Positions 33,233 to 42,729 of a DNA stretch of 47,026 bases are shown one piece after another. Within the stretch, counting starts at the first letter, position 1. Each line of letters starts with the position of its first letter. The stretch comes from Candidatus Allofournierella merdigallinarum (lineage in GTDB: Bacteria; Bacillota; Clostridia; Oscillospirales; Ruminococcaceae), in NCBI GenBank assembly GCA_019117205.1, contig DXAC01000069.1, forward strand, positions 1 to 47,026, given 5' to 3'. The notes below the pieces were generated by a model. The model worked only from the letters and a program-made list of their open reading frames with translations, was not told the origin of the DNA and did no database searches. A program made the position numbers and the translations under genes.

Positions 33233-34507
33233 TCAGCCCTGCTCCCCTTTTATCCGATGCCAGTAGGCCCGGGCGGCCTGTTCGGTCTTGTTGTCGCCCC
33301 AGTGATAATACTGCGCCCCCACCAGGGCGTCGGGCAGGTACTGCTGGGCCACCCAGCCGCCGGGGTAGGCGTGGGGATATTTGTAGTGCTGGCCTTTCAC
33401 CGCCGCGTCCTCCCCGTCGAAGTGCTTGTTTTGCATCTGACGTGGGATGGGCCCGCCGCGGCCCTTTTGCAGATCGGCCATGGCGGCGTCGATGGCCGCC
33501 TCGCCGCTGTTGGACTTGGGGGCGGTGGCCACCAGGATCACCGCGTCCGCCAGGGGGATGCGCCCCTCCGGCAGGCCCAGCATGGTGGCGGCATCCACCG
33601 CCGCCTTGACGATGGGGATGATCTGGGGCCAGGCCAGGCCCACGTCCTCGCAGGCACAGACCATCAGCCGGCGGCAGGCGCTGATCAGGTCCCCCGCCTC
33701 CAGCAGTCGGGCCAGGTAATGCAGCGCCGCGTCCGGGTCGGACCCGCGCATGGATTTCTGGAACGCAGAGAGGATGTCGTAGTGCTCGTCGCCGCTTCTG
33801 TCGTACCGCATGGCGCTGCGGCCGGTGACCTGCCGGGCCATGGCGGCGTCCACCCGGCGCACGCCCGTTTCGTCCACCCCGGCGGCGGCCGCCGCCAATT
33901 CCAGGCAGCCCAGGGCCTTGCGCATATCGCCGCCGCAGCCGTGGGCCAGGATGTCCAGAGCGTCCTCCTCCACCGTCAGCGGCGCGCCGTCCAGTTCTGC
34001 CAGCCGGGCGGCAGCGCTCCGCAGGCCGTCGGCCACGTCGGCGGCGGCAAGGGCCTTGAATTCAAACACCGCGCACCGGCTGAGCAGAGCGCTGTAAATG
34101 TAAAAGTAGGGGTTCTCGGTGGTGGAGGCGATCAGGGTGACGGTGCCCTCCTCGATGCACTCCAACAGGCTCTGCTGCTGCTTTTTGTTCAGGTACTGGA
34201 TCTCGTCCAGGTAGAGCAGCAGCCCGCCCCGGCTTTGCAGGGTGCCGATCTCCGCCAGCACCGCCTTGATGTCCCCGGTGGAGGCGGAGGTGCCGTTGAG
34301 CTTGTGCAGCCGCATACCGCTTTGTTCGGCGATGATGCGGGCCACGGTGGTCTTGCCCACCCCCGGCGGGCCGTAGAAGATCATATTGGGCACCGTGCCG
34401 CCCTCGATGGCGCGGCGGAAGACGCACCCCTCCCCCAGCAGGTGCTTCTGGCCCCACACCTGGCCCAGGGTGACCGGGCGCAGGCGCTGGGCAAGGGGCT
34501 CACCCAC
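33233..34507 (-). CDS. rarA: RarA/MgsA-type replication-associated AAA+ ATPase
   Basis: A 424-residue protein with Walker A GPPGVGKTT, Walker B LLYLDEIQYL, sensor region STTENPYF and arginine finger SRC, then the C-terminal tetramerisation part (DPDAALHYLARLLEAGD, PKSNSGEAAIDAAMADL, YKYPHAYPGGWVAQQYLP) typical of RarA/MgsA/WRNIP1. It acts at stalled replication forks. The start is taken as GTG 34,507, since GGGAGG lies 8 bases upstream; this overlaps the esterase stop by 8 bases, indicating coupling. It is the second gene of an esterase-rarA pair. Confidence 0.95.
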   Translation of the reverse strand: MGEPLAQRLRPVTLGQVWGQKHLLGEGCVFRRAIEGGTVPNMIFYGPPGVGKTTVARIIAEQSGMRLHKLNGTSASTGDIKAVLAEIGTLQSRGGLLLYLDEIQYLNKKQQQSLLECIEEGTVTLIASTTENPYFYIYSALLSRCAVFEFKALAAADVADGLRSAAARLAELDGAPLTVEEDALDILAHGCGGDMRKALGCLELAAAAAGVDETGVRRVDAAMARQVTGRSAMRYDRSGDEHYDILSAFQKSMRGSDPDAALHYLARLLEAGDLISACRRLMVCACEDVGLAWPQIIPIVKAAVDAATMLGLPEGRIPLADAVILVATAPKSNSGEAAIDAAMADLQKGRGGPIPRQMQNKHFDGEDAAVKGQHYKYPHAYPGGWVAQQYLPDALVGAQYYHWGDNKTEQAARAYWHRIKGEQG

Positions 34508-35348
34508 GGGCGGCACCTCCCGTCTCGGTGACCGGCGCGGCCCAGTCATTCAGCTTTTTGGCCGCGTAGCCGGGGTTCACAAAGTCGTCGATGGCATAGA
34601 CCAGGCTGCGGTCCCAGAAATTCCACTCGTGGACGCCGTCCCACTGGAGGCGGCGGTAGTGGGCCAGGGGCAGCGCACGCAGGCTCTCGTCCACCGCGTC
34701 GTTCTGGTAGCGGATGTAGTAGGGCTCCTGGTCCTGGAAGCCGTTGGTAAGCAATATCTTCGGCTGCTGGTCCGCCGGCAGGGCGGCCACCCTGGCCGCC
34801 AGCTGCCGGATCTCGCTGGCCTCGGGCAGCCGCAGGTCCGGCCCGAAGATGGGCTCGAACACCTCCTTGACGCCGGGGATGTGGGAGTGCTCCAGCATCA
34901 TGGCCACATCCACCGCGCCGGAAAAGGAGGCGCATCCGGCGTAGAGGTCCGGCCGGTTGAGCCCCAGGTACAGCGCCCCGTAGCCCCCCATGGACAGGCC
35001 GCCGATGAAGTTCTTCTCCCGCTGGGCGGGCAGGTGGAACATCTCCCGCAGCAGGGCGGGCATCTCCTCGGTGACGAAGCCCGCCCAGGCCCCGCCGTAG
35101 GTCATGTCCTGGTAAAAGGAGTTGCCGCAGTCCGGCGCCACCAGCGCCAGGCCGTTGTCGGCGGCGTAGCGGGGGGCGGCGGTCATCTGCATCCAGTCGT
35201 CGCCGCTGTTGGTGAAGCCGTGGAGCAGGGTGAACACCCCTTTCACCCGGTTGCCCACCTCCACCGGCAGGTCGCAGGGCAGGTAGATCTTGACGCCCAC
35301 GGTGGTGAGCAGCCGCTGGGATTTCAGTTTGCACTCGATGTATGCCAT
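34500..35348 (-). CDS. Esterase D/tributyrin esterase-family hydrolase
   Basis: A 282-residue alpha/beta hydrolase. It has HGFTNSGDDW (oxyanion region), nucleophile elbow GLSMGGYGAL (Ser about 139), acid region LLTNGFQDQEPYY and the His in WDGVHEWNFWDRSL. This is the esterase family that includes S-formylglutathione hydrolase-like and tributyrin esterases of Bacillota. It has no signal peptide, so it acts in the cytoplasm on small acyl esters. ATG 35,348 has AAGGAG upstream. The natural substrate is not evident. Confidence 0.9.
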   Translation of the reverse strand: MAYIECKLKSQRLLTTVGVKIYLPCDLPVEVGNRVKGVFTLLHGFTNSGDDWMQMTAAPRYAADNGLALVAPDCGNSFYQDMTYGGAWAGFVTEEMPALLREMFHLPAQREKNFIGGLSMGGYGALYLGLNRPDLYAGCASFSGAVDVAMMLEHSHIPGVKEVFEPIFGPDLRLPEASEIRQLAARVAALPADQQPKILLTNGFQDQEPYYIRYQNDAVDESLRALPLAHYRRLQWDGVHEWNFWDRSLVYAIDDFVNPGYAAKKLNDWAAPVTETGGAARG

Positions 35349-35360
35349 GGTGTTGTCTCC

Positions 35361-35401
35361 TTAAAAACAGCCCCGGCGGCCGGAGTTTGCCCGGCCGCCG
35401 G
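35361..35401 (-). terminator. glyA terminator
   Basis: An 11-bp GC stem (CCGGCGGCCGG at 35,373-35,383 with its complement at 35,391-35,401) is followed on the minus strand by GGGCTGTTTTT. It sits between glyA and the esterase gene, whose ribosome site begins at once after it. Confidence 0.75.
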
Positions 35402-35410
35402 CGCGATGGT

Positions 35411-36664
<1,254 letters not shown>

Positions 36665-36729
36665 GGTAAAAACCCCTCTCTGCACGATCTGAACAGCCGC
36701 CCCGCGGGCGAAAAACGCTGTATGCTACC

Positions 36730-36758
36730 ATTATACCCCCACCGGGCCGCCGGCACAA
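36730..36758 (-). promoter_or_regulatory. glyA promoter
   Basis: On the minus strand TTGTGC (36,758-36,753), 17 bp, TATAAT (36,735-36,730). The start codon is about 65 bp downstream. Confidence 0.7.
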
Positions 36759-36766
36759 GTGCGGGT

Positions 36767-36795
36767 TTGCGCTTTGTGAGAATTCGTGCTATAAT
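36767..36795 (+). promoter_or_regulatory. nth promoter
   Basis: TTGCGC (36,767-36,772), 17 bp, extended -10 TGC-TATAAT (36,790-36,795), 30 bp ahead of the nth start codon. Confidence 0.7.
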
Positions 36796-36825
36796 GGCGG
36801 AAAACATCGGAAAAGAGGGAAAGCC

Positions 36826-37482
36826 ATGACCACAAAGGCGCTGGCTCTGGAAGTGATCGAGCGGCTGAAAGCCGCCTATCCCCTGGCGGACTGCACCCTG
36901 GACTACGACCAGGCCTGGCAGCTGCTGGTGGAGGTGCGCCTGGCAGCCCAGTGCACCGACGCGCGGGTGAACGAGGTGGTAAAGGTGCTGTTTGCCCAAT
37001 ACCCGGGGGTGGAGGAGCTGGCCGCCGCCGAGCCGGAGGACATCGAGGCCATCGTCAAGCCCTGCGGGCTGGGCCGCTCCAAGGCGCGGGACATCAGCCT
37101 TTGTATGCGCAAACTCCGGGACGAGTACGGCTGCAAGGTGCCGGACGACTTCGACGCCCTGCTGGCGCTGCCCGGGGTAGGCCGCAAGAGCGCCAACCTG
37201 ATCATGGGGGACGTGTTCGGCAAGCCGGCCATCGTCACCGACACCCACTGCATCCGGCTGAGCAACCGCATCGGGCTGGTGAAAAACGAGAAAGACCCGA
37301 AAAAGGTGGAGATGGCCCTGTGGAAGATCATCCCCCCCGAGGAGGGCAGCGACCTGTGCCACCGCTTCGTCTACCACGGCCGGGCGGTGTGCGACGCCCG
37401 CAAGCCGAACTGCGCCGGCTGCTGCCTTGCGGACATCTGCGACACCGGCAAAAAGACCCTGGCCGAAGCCCAAAAGGGCTGA
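36826..37482 (+). CDS. nth: Endonuclease III (DNA glycosylase/AP lyase)
   Basis: A 218-residue protein. The helix-hairpin-helix LPGVGRKSANLIMGDVF carries the catalytic Lys (about 121). VTDTHCIRLSNRIGL carries the catalytic Asp (about 139). The C-terminal [4Fe-4S] ligands follow the exact pattern C-x6-C-x2-C-x5-C (CDARKPNCAGCCLADIC). It removes oxidised pyrimidines in base excision repair. AGAGGGAAAG lies just upstream of the ATG. Confidence 0.97.
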   Translation: MTTKALALEVIERLKAAYPLADCTLDYDQAWQLLVEVRLAAQCTDARVNEVVKVLFAQYPGVEELAAAEPEDIEAIVKPCGLGRSKARDISLCMRKLRDEYGCKVPDDFDALLALPGVGRKSANLIMGDVFGKPAIVTDTHCIRLSNRIGLVKNEKDPKKVEMALWKIIPPEEGSDLCHRFVYHGRAVCDARKPNCAGCCLADICDTGKKTLAEAQKG

Positions 37483-37492
37483 CCGGCGGGAC

Positions 37493-37521
37493 TTGACAAA
37501 AACTGCCAGGGGGTCTATACT
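37493..37521 (+). promoter_or_regulatory. Promoter of the thiT transcript
   Basis: Perfect -35 TTGACA (37,493-37,498), 17-bp spacer, TATACT (37,516-37,521), placed about 20 bp ahead of the TPP aptamer. Confidence 0.85.
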
Positions 37522-37540
37522 GTACCCCGGACATAAAAAC

Positions 37541-37635
37541 AGGGGCGCTGGGTGCATACCCGGCTGAGATCGGGGCGAAAAGCAGCCCCGGGTCACCTTG
37601 AACCTGATCCGGGTAATGCCGGCGTAGGAAGTTTG
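37541..37635 (+). ncRNA. TPP riboswitch (THI element)
   Basis: The leader shows the conserved TPP aptamer parts in order: AGGGGCGCTGGGTGC (P1/P2 side), CTGAGA (37,564-37,569), the variable P3 stem GGGGC/GCCCC, then ACCTGATCCGGGTAATGCC and GCGTAGGAAG. It binds thiamine pyrophosphate and controls thiT. Confidence 0.95.
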
Positions 37636-37655
37636 AGGATAACACGCTTGAAGAG

Positions 37656-37693
37656 CGTCCCTGTGCGATTTTGCGCGGGGACGTTTTGTTTTT
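37656..37693 (+). terminator. Riboswitch-controlled terminator
   Basis: CGTCCCTGTGC (37,656-37,666) pairs with GCGCGGGGACG (37,673-37,683), followed by TTTTGTTTTT. It is the expression platform: with TPP bound this hairpin should form and stop transcription before thiT. Confidence 0.85.
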
Positions 37694-37726
37694 ATGTACT
37701 ATTTTTTGAAAGGCCGATGAGACCGT

Positions 37727-38350
37727 ATGAACAAAACCTTTTCCAAGACCCGTATCCTGGTGGAATGTGCCCTGATGGTGGCCCTGGCCACCGTGCTGGG
37801 CTTCATTCCCGTGTATGAGCTGCCCCGGGGCGGCTCGGTGACGCTGGTGAGCATGGCCCCCATCCTGCTGGTGAGCCACCGCCACGGCGTGAAGTGGGGC
37901 GTGCTGACCGCCTTTGTCCACAGCCTGATCCAGCTGATGCTGGGCATCAAGAACCTGGCCTGGTGCCAGACTTTCCGCGCGGTGGTGGGCTGCATTTTCC
38001 TGGACTATGTGCTGGCTTTCACCCTGCTGGGCCTGGCCTGCCTGGTGGCCTGGCCCAAAAAGCCCCTGGCGCTGGGCGTGGGCGTGAGCACCTTTATCAT
38101 GTGCTTCGTGCGCTACCTGTGCAGCTTCTTCTCCGGCTATGTGGTCTGGTACGACTACTTCACCGCCGTGGAGTGGCTGGAGGGCTTCGGCCTGGGGGAC
38201 ATCATCCCCGGCATGACCGAAAACGCCCTGTGCTGGCTGTACAGCGCCATCTACAACGCCACCTACATGATCCCCGAGACCATCCTCACCGTGATCGCCA
38301 TGGTGGTGCTGGCCGGCGTTGCCCCCAAGCTGTTCAACCGGCAGAAGTGA
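37727..38350 (+). CDS. thiT: Thiamine ECF transporter S component
   Basis: A 207-residue polytopic membrane protein with about six helices and the ThiT/YuaJ features: N-terminal TRILVECALMVALATVLGFIP, PRGGSVTLVSMAPI, FRAVVGCIFLDYVLAF, FFSGYVVW and NATYMIPE. It binds thiamine with high affinity and works with the shared EcfAA'T module, encoded elsewhere. Control by the upstream TPP riboswitch supports the substrate. The ribosome site is modest (GAAAGG). Confidence 0.95.
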   Translation: MNKTFSKTRILVECALMVALATVLGFIPVYELPRGGSVTLVSMAPILLVSHRHGVKWGVLTAFVHSLIQLMLGIKNLAWCQTFRAVVGCIFLDYVLAFTLLGLACLVAWPKKPLALGVGVSTFIMCFVRYLCSFFSGYVVWYDYFTAVEWLEGFGLGDIIPGMTENALCWLYSAIYNATYMIPETILTVIAMVVLAGVAPKLFNRQK

Positions 38351-38367
38351 TTTTCTCCTGCCCTTTC

Positions 38368-38398
38368 AAGGCCGTCCCCGCCGGGGCGGCCTTTTTTT
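38368..38398 (+). terminator. thiT terminator
   Basis: AAGGCCGTCCC and GGGGCGGCCTT arms with a short loop, then seven T. Confidence 0.85.
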
Positions 38399-38400
38399 GC

Positions 38401-38425
38401 GGGAGGCAACCGCCGGTTGCCTCCC
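38401..38425. repeat. Near-perfect 12-bp inverted repeat before the XRE gene
   Basis: GGGAGGCAACCG (38,401-38,412) and CGGTTGCCTCCC (38,414-38,425) are separated by one base. No T run follows on either strand. It lies about 40 bp upstream of the XRE promoter and could be its operator. Confidence 0.5.
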
Positions 38426-38462
38426 ATGGAAAAGAATGTTGGTGGCGGCCATTCGTCTTTTC

Positions 38463-38471
38463 TGATAGAAT
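38463..38471 (+). promoter_or_regulatory. Extended -10 element of the XRE gene
   Basis: TGA-TAGAAT gives an extended -10, about 33 bp before the start codon. The -35 region is poor, which suits an extended -10 promoter or one needing an activator. Confidence 0.35.
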
Positions 38472-38504
38472 AAAGGCGAATAAAACAGCAAAGGAGTGAG
38501 AGCC

Positions 38505-39767
38505 ATGACTCTGGGCAACCGCATCGCGGCGCTGCGAAAGGCCGCCGGCCTCTCCCAGGAGGCGCTGGCCGCAAAGCTGGGGGTCAGCCGGCAGGCCATC
38601 GGCAAGTGGGAGGCGGACGCCAGCCTGCCGGGCCTGGACAACCTGCACCAGCTGGCAAAGGAGCTGGGGGTGACCATCGACGCGCTGCTGGCCGGCGAAG
38701 AGGCGGAGAGCGCCCCGGAACGCCGGGAAGAGGAAACGGCCCCTGCCCTTTCGCTGGAGGGCATCCAGGCCCTGCTGGACACGCGGGACAAAGCCCAGCG
38801 GAAAGGGCAACGGCGCGCGGCGCTGTGGCTGGGCGTTCCGGCGGCGCTGGCGGTGGCGGCGCTGGCGGCGGGCCTCGCCTGGCAGGGCGGGCAGCTGGCC
38901 GCTTTCGACCGGCGGTTCGGTGCGGTGGAGGAACAGCTGGGCTCGGTGCAAAGCGACATGGCCGCCCTGGACGGCTCCTTGGCCGCGCTGCAAGGCCAGC
39001 TGGACACGCCGGGCCAGGACCAGGCCCGGCCCGCTGCCGCCGACAGCCTGCTGGCCAGCTGGAAGTACGGCATGAAAGAGTTTTCGGCGGCGGAACACGC
39101 GGTGCGGATGGACTTTGCCGCCATGCCCCGCACCCTCACCGACGACTGCGCCGTTCAGTTCATCCTGGCGCTTGACGACGGCCAGGCCCTGACGCTGGAC
39201 GGGGTGCGAAACGAGGCGGGCTTCTTCGTGGCCGAGGGCTGGGTGCCCGCGTCGGCAGACCTCTCGCTGCACGCGAACGTTACTCAAAACGGCGAGACCA
39301 CCGCCGAGCAGCTTGCGGAGCACATCTCTTTCGGGCAGCTGGACATGGTCGTCCGCAGCCAGCCCATGGTGCTGCAAAGCGCCAGCTACATCTCCGGCGA
39401 AGACACCTTTACCGTGCGGCAGCAGGCCGGCGACTACGAGATCGGCGTGGAGGTGTATTACGGGGAGAACGGCCAGCCCTTTGTCTGGCCGGAAAAGGCC
39501 TGGGTCACCGCCACCCTGGCGGGGGAAGAGGTCCTGAACATGCCGGTGACCAACACCTTTGTGCCCCCGGAAACGGAATATGCCCCCACCCTGCCCTCGG
39601 TGCGCTGGGTCATCTACTACTTCCGCTTTTCGCTGGAGGAAAAGGAGTACACCCTGCCCTGGGACGAGGGGTACGAGCAGGGCGACATCCCCCGCCCCCA
39701 ACTGGAATACCAGCTCCATGTGCTGGACAACGGCGGCGCAGAGAGCACCTACCCCATCAGCATATAA
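38505..39767 (+). CDS. Membrane-bound XRE-family regulator with extracytoplasmic domain
   Basis: A 420-residue protein. Residues 1-66 are an XRE helix-turn-helix (LRKAAGLSQEALAAKLGVSRQAIGKWEADASLPGLDNL). A polar linker leads to one membrane helix (about 107-127, LWLGVPAALAVAALAAGLAW), then a short coiled coil (RFGAVEEQLGSVQSDMAALDGSLAALQGQ) and about 240 residues outside with beta-rich sequence. It thus could sense an envelope signal and act on DNA at the membrane. ATG 38,505 has AAAGGAG 8 bases upstream; a start nine bases earlier would overlap that site. Its target may be its own promoter, next to the palindrome at 38,401-38,425. Confidence 0.88.
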   Translation: MTLGNRIAALRKAAGLSQEALAAKLGVSRQAIGKWEADASLPGLDNLHQLAKELGVTIDALLAGEEAESAPERREEETAPALSLEGIQALLDTRDKAQRKGQRRAALWLGVPAALAVAALAAGLAWQGGQLAAFDRRFGAVEEQLGSVQSDMAALDGSLAALQGQLDTPGQDQARPAAADSLLASWKYGMKEFSAAEHAVRMDFAAMPRTLTDDCAVQFILALDDGQALTLDGVRNEAGFFVAEGWVPASADLSLHANVTQNGETTAEQLAEHISFGQLDMVVRSQPMVLQSASYISGEDTFTVRQQAGDYEIGVEVYYGENGQPFVWPEKAWVTATLAGEEVLNMPVTNTFVPPETEYAPTLPSVRWVIYYFRFSLEEKEYTLPWDEGYEQGDIPRPQLEYQLHVLDNGGAESTYPISI

Positions 39768-39773
39768 CATTTT

Positions 39774-39810
39774 CAGCGGCGGCGGGCCCCCGAGCCCGCT
39801 GCTTTCTTTT
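39774..39810 (+). terminator. Terminator of the XRE gene
   Basis: A GC-rich stem (GGCGGCGGGC with GCCCGCTGCT, one mismatch) followed by TTCTTTT. Confidence 0.65.
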
Positions 39811-39829
39811 GGCGACACCGCCCCGGCTC

Positions 39830-39858
39830 TTGCGAAAGGGGCACTTTTCCGCTATACT
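39830..39858 (+). promoter_or_regulatory. nfnAB promoter
   Basis: TTGCGA (39,830-39,835), 17 bp, TATACT (39,853-39,858), 46 bp before the nfnA start codon. Confidence 0.75.
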
Positions 39859-39904
39859 ATAAAGAAGTACCCATGGAGGGAAAACAAGGGAAAGAGGGAA
39901 CGCC

Positions 39905-40747
39905 ATGTTTACCATTGTGGAGCGCAGCGAGCTGAACCCCACCGTGACAAAGCTGGTGGTGAAAGCGCCGCTGATCGCAAAAAAAGCCCAGCCGGGGCAG
40001 TTCGTCATCCTGCGGGCCTGCGCCGACTCCGAGCGCATCCCGCTGACCATCGCCGACCAGGACCCGGCCGCCGGCACCGTCACCGTGATCTTCCAGGTGG
40101 TGGGCGCGGGCACCATGCAGCTGAACGGCCTGGCCGCGGGGGACGCTTTGCAGGACTTTGTGGGCCCGCTGGGCAGGCCCACCGAGACACAGGGCCTGAA
40201 AAAGGTGGCCGTGGTGGGCGGCGGCGTGGGCTGCGCCATCGCCTACCCGGTGGCGAAAAAGCTGCATGAGCTGGGCTGTGAAGTACATACCATCGTGGGC
40301 TTCCGCAGCCAGGACCTGGTCATCCTGGAGGAGGAGTTCCGGGCGGTGAGCGACCGCTTCATCCTGATGACCGACGACGGCAGCCGGGGCGAAAAGGGCG
40401 TGGTGACCAAGCCCCTGGAGGAGCTCATCGCCGCCGGCGAGGGCTACGACGAGGTGATCGCCATCGGCCCGCTGGTGATGATGAAGTTCGTAAGCCTCGT
40501 CACCAGGAAATACAACGTCAAGACCATCGTTTCCATGAACCCCATCATGATCGACGGCACCGGCATGTGCGGCGGCTGCCGGCTGACGGTGGGCGGCCAG
40601 ACGAAATTCGCCTGCGTGGACGGGCCGGATTTCGACGGCCATCTGGTGGACTTTGACGAGGCGCTGCAACGGGGCGGCATGTACCGGGAGTTCGAGGCCC
40701 ACGCCCGGGAGGAAAGCTGCAATCTGCTGAAAGGGGTGGTGCGCTGA
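39905..40747 (+). CDS. nfnA: NfnA-type FAD/NAD-binding ferredoxin-NADP reductase subunit
   Basis: A 280-residue ferredoxin-reductase-like protein. The N-terminal FAD barrel shows PGQFVILRA and RIPLTIAD. The NAD-binding half has VAVVGGGVGCAIAYP. The C-terminal [2Fe-2S] motif is DGTGMCGGCRLTV with FACVDGPDFD. It pairs with NfnB in the electron-bifurcating NADH-dependent ferredoxin:NADP+ oxidoreductase of anaerobes. Its stop codon overlaps the nfnB start by one base (TGATG), so the subunits are coupled. It could also be annotated as the beta subunit of sulfide dehydrogenase; the family is the same. Confidence 0.92.
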   Translation: MFTIVERSELNPTVTKLVVKAPLIAKKAQPGQFVILRACADSERIPLTIADQDPAAGTVTVIFQVVGAGTMQLNGLAAGDALQDFVGPLGRPTETQGLKKVAVVGGGVGCAIAYPVAKKLHELGCEVHTIVGFRSQDLVILEEEFRAVSDRFILMTDDGSRGEKGVVTKPLEELIAAGEGYDEVIAIGPLVMMKFVSLVTRKYNVKTIVSMNPIMIDGTGMCGGCRLTVGGQTKFACVDGPDFDGHLVDFDEALQRGGMYREFEAHAREESCNLLKGVVR

Positions 40748-42147
40748 TGGAACGGAACATGGACCCGAAGCGCTGCCCCATGCCCAGCCAGCCGGCGGAC
40801 GTTCGCAACAAGAATTTTGACGAGGTGGCCCTGGGCTACACCCCGGAAATGGCGGTGCGCGAGGCAAAGCGCTGCCTCCACTGCAAGAATATGCCCTGCG
40901 TGGCCGGCTGCCCGGTGGGCATCCACATCCCCGCCTTTATCGAAAAGATCGCGGCGGAGGACTTCGAGGGGGCCTACCAGGTCTTGGCCGCCTCCTCCGC
41001 CCTGCCCGCCGTCTGCGGCCGGGTCTGCCCCCAGGAGAACCAGTGCGAGGGCAGGTGCGTGCGGGGCATCAAGGGCGAGAGCGTGGGCATCGGCCGGCTG
41101 GAGCGCTTTGCCGCCGACTGGCACCGGGAACACGTTGTCGCCGTTCCCCAAAAGCCCGCGCCCAATGGCCACAGGGTGGCCGTTGTGGGGTCCGGCCCCT
41201 CCGGCCTCACCGCCGCCGGCGAGCTGGCGAAAAAGGGCTACCAGGTCACCGTGTTCGAGGCGCTGCACACCGCCGGCGGGGTACTGGTGTACGGCATCCC
41301 CGAGTTCCGCCTGCCCAAGGACATCGTGCAGCAGGAGATCAACGGCCTCAAGGCCCTGGGCGTTGACATCGAGACCAACATGGTCATCGGCAAGGTGCTC
41401 ACGGTGGACGAGCTGCTGGAGGAAGAGGGCTTCGAGGCGGTGTATGTGGCCTCCGGCGCGGGCCTGCCCCGGTTCATGAACATCCCCGGCGAGAGCCTGA
41501 ACGGCGTCTACTCCGCCAACGAGTATCTGACGCGGGTGAACCTGATGAAAGCCTACCAGCCGGGCAGCCGCACCCCCATCCAGCACAGCCGCAGGGTGGC
41601 GGTGGTGGGCGGCGGCAACGTGGCCATGGACGCCGCCCGGTGCGCCAAGCGCCTGGGGGCGGAGGAAGTGTACATCGTTTACCGCCGCAGCATGGAGGAG
41701 CTTCCCGCCCGCAAAGAGGAAGTGGAGCACGCCATGGAGGAGGGCATCGTCTTTAAGCTGCTCACCAATCCGGTGGAGGTGCTGGGGGACGAGAACAAGC
41801 GGGTGCGGGGCATCGCCTGTGTGGAGATGGAGCTGGGCGAGCCGGACGCCTCCGGCCGCCGCCGCCCGGTGGAAAAGCCGGACAGCCGCTTCGAGCTGCC
41901 GCTGGACACGGTGATCATGGCCATCGGCACCAGCCCCAACCCCCTGATCCGCTTCACCACGCCGGGCCTGGACACCGACCGCCGCGGCTGCATCGTGGCC
42001 GACGAGGCCGGCGCCACCAGCCGGCCGGGGGTGTTTGCCGGCGGCGACGCGGTGACCGGCGCTGCCACCGTCATCCTGGCCATGGGCGCGGGCAAGGAAG
42101 CCGCCAGGGCCATCGACGAATACATCCAGAGCCGCGAAAGCAAATAA
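40747..42147 (+). CDS. nfnB: NfnB / glutamate synthase small-subunit-like flavoprotein
   Basis: A 466-residue protein of the GltA(GltD)-like flavoprotein family. N-terminal [4Fe-4S] ligands are CLHCKNMPCVAGCPVGI and VCGRVCPQENQCEGRC. The FAD-binding motif is VAVVGSGPSGLTAAGE and the NADP-binding motif VAVVGGGNVAMDAARCAKRLG. The C-terminal GGDAVTGAATVILAMGAGKEAA completes FAD binding. With NfnA it balances NADH, NADPH and reduced ferredoxin. No glutamate synthase large subunit is adjacent, which favours Nfn over GltD. Confidence 0.93.
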   Translation: MERNMDPKRCPMPSQPADVRNKNFDEVALGYTPEMAVREAKRCLHCKNMPCVAGCPVGIHIPAFIEKIAAEDFEGAYQVLAASSALPAVCGRVCPQENQCEGRCVRGIKGESVGIGRLERFAADWHREHVVAVPQKPAPNGHRVAVVGSGPSGLTAAGELAKKGYQVTVFEALHTAGGVLVYGIPEFRLPKDIVQQEINGLKALGVDIETNMVIGKVLTVDELLEEEGFEAVYVASGAGLPRFMNIPGESLNGVYSANEYLTRVNLMKAYQPGSRTPIQHSRRVAVVGGGNVAMDAARCAKRLGAEEVYIVYRRSMEELPARKEEVEHAMEEGIVFKLLTNPVEVLGDENKRVRGIACVEMELGEPDASGRRRPVEKPDSRFELPLDTVIMAIGTSPNPLIRFTTPGLDTDRRGCIVADEAGATSRPGVFAGGDAVTGAATVILAMGAGKEAARAIDEYIQSRESK

Positions 42148-42151
42148 GCAC

Positions 42152-42196
42152 AGGGCCGGGCGGGAAAGGTTCTTCTTCCCCGCCCGGCCCTTTTTG
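42152..42196 (+). terminator. nfnAB terminator
   Basis: A 13-bp perfect stem (AGGGCCGGGCGGG at 42,152-42,164 with its complement at 42,179-42,191) and T5. Confidence 0.9.
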
Positions 42197-42198
42197 CC

Positions 42199-42648
42199 TC
42201 ACCGGCGTTTTTCCATCACGAAATTGGTCAGCAGCACGCCCCGGCGCTCCACCTGTTGTTCTTTCACCACCCGGTAGCCCCGCTTTTCAAAAAAGGGGCG
42301 GGCGGTGATGGAGGCGTGGGTTGTGATGACGCCCTCCGCCGCCTGTTCCAGCCGGTCGCAGAGGGCGGTGGCCACGCCCCGCCGCTGGTGGAGATGGTGG
42401 ACGTAGAGGCGGTCCAGATACCCCTGACTGGTGATGTCCCCAAAGCCTATCAGCACGCCCGCCTCCTCGGCCACCAGGGTATAATGCGCCCGAAAAGAGC
42501 GGTCCCAGGCCGCCAGGTCCGGCCGGCCGTCGGCCCAGGCGTCCAGCTGGCGGAGGGTATAGTCGGCGGCGTTCACGGTGTGCACCGTGTCGTGGAACAG
42601 CCGGGCCATCTGCCGGCAGTCCGCCGGGCGGTAGACGCGTATCTCCAT
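42199..42648 (-). CDS. GNAT-family N-acetyltransferase
   Basis: A 149-residue protein with the GNAT core: IRVYRPADCRQMARLFHDTVH at the start, LDRLYVHHLHQRRGVATALCDRLE with the acetyl-CoA loop (QRRGVA), and HASITARPFFEKRGYRVVKEQ. It transfers an acetyl group to an amine; the substrate is unknown. The C-terminal LLTNFVMEKRR is usual for the family. Single-gene unit, convergent with nfnAB. Confidence 0.93.
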   Translation of the reverse strand: MEIRVYRPADCRQMARLFHDTVHTVNAADYTLRQLDAWADGRPDLAAWDRSFRAHYTLVAEEAGVLIGFGDITSQGYLDRLYVHHLHQRRGVATALCDRLEQAAEGVITTHASITARPFFEKRGYRVVKEQQVERRGVLLTNFVMEKRR

Positions 42649-42680
42649 CCTTTTTCCTCCCCCCTGCCGAATGTATCGTC

Positions 42681-42709
42681 ATGATACCACGCATTTTCCC
42701 CTGCCGCAA
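42681..42709 (-). promoter_or_regulatory. Promoter of the GNAT gene
   Basis: On the minus strand TTGCGG (42,709-42,704), 17 bp, extended -10 TGG-TATCAT (42,686-42,681), 32 bp before the start codon. Confidence 0.6.
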
Positions 42710-42729
42710 GGGCGGGCGGGGCCGGGGTG

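Noticed and set aside
38334-39818. 494-codon minus-strand open frame opposite the XRE regulator
   Set aside because: No domain, His/Gly/Arg-rich; it also crosses the thiT terminator and the XRE promoter.
40747-42147. Glutamate synthase small subunit (GltD)
   Set aside because: The partner gene is NfnA-like and no glutamate synthase large subunit is nearby, so NfnB is the better name.
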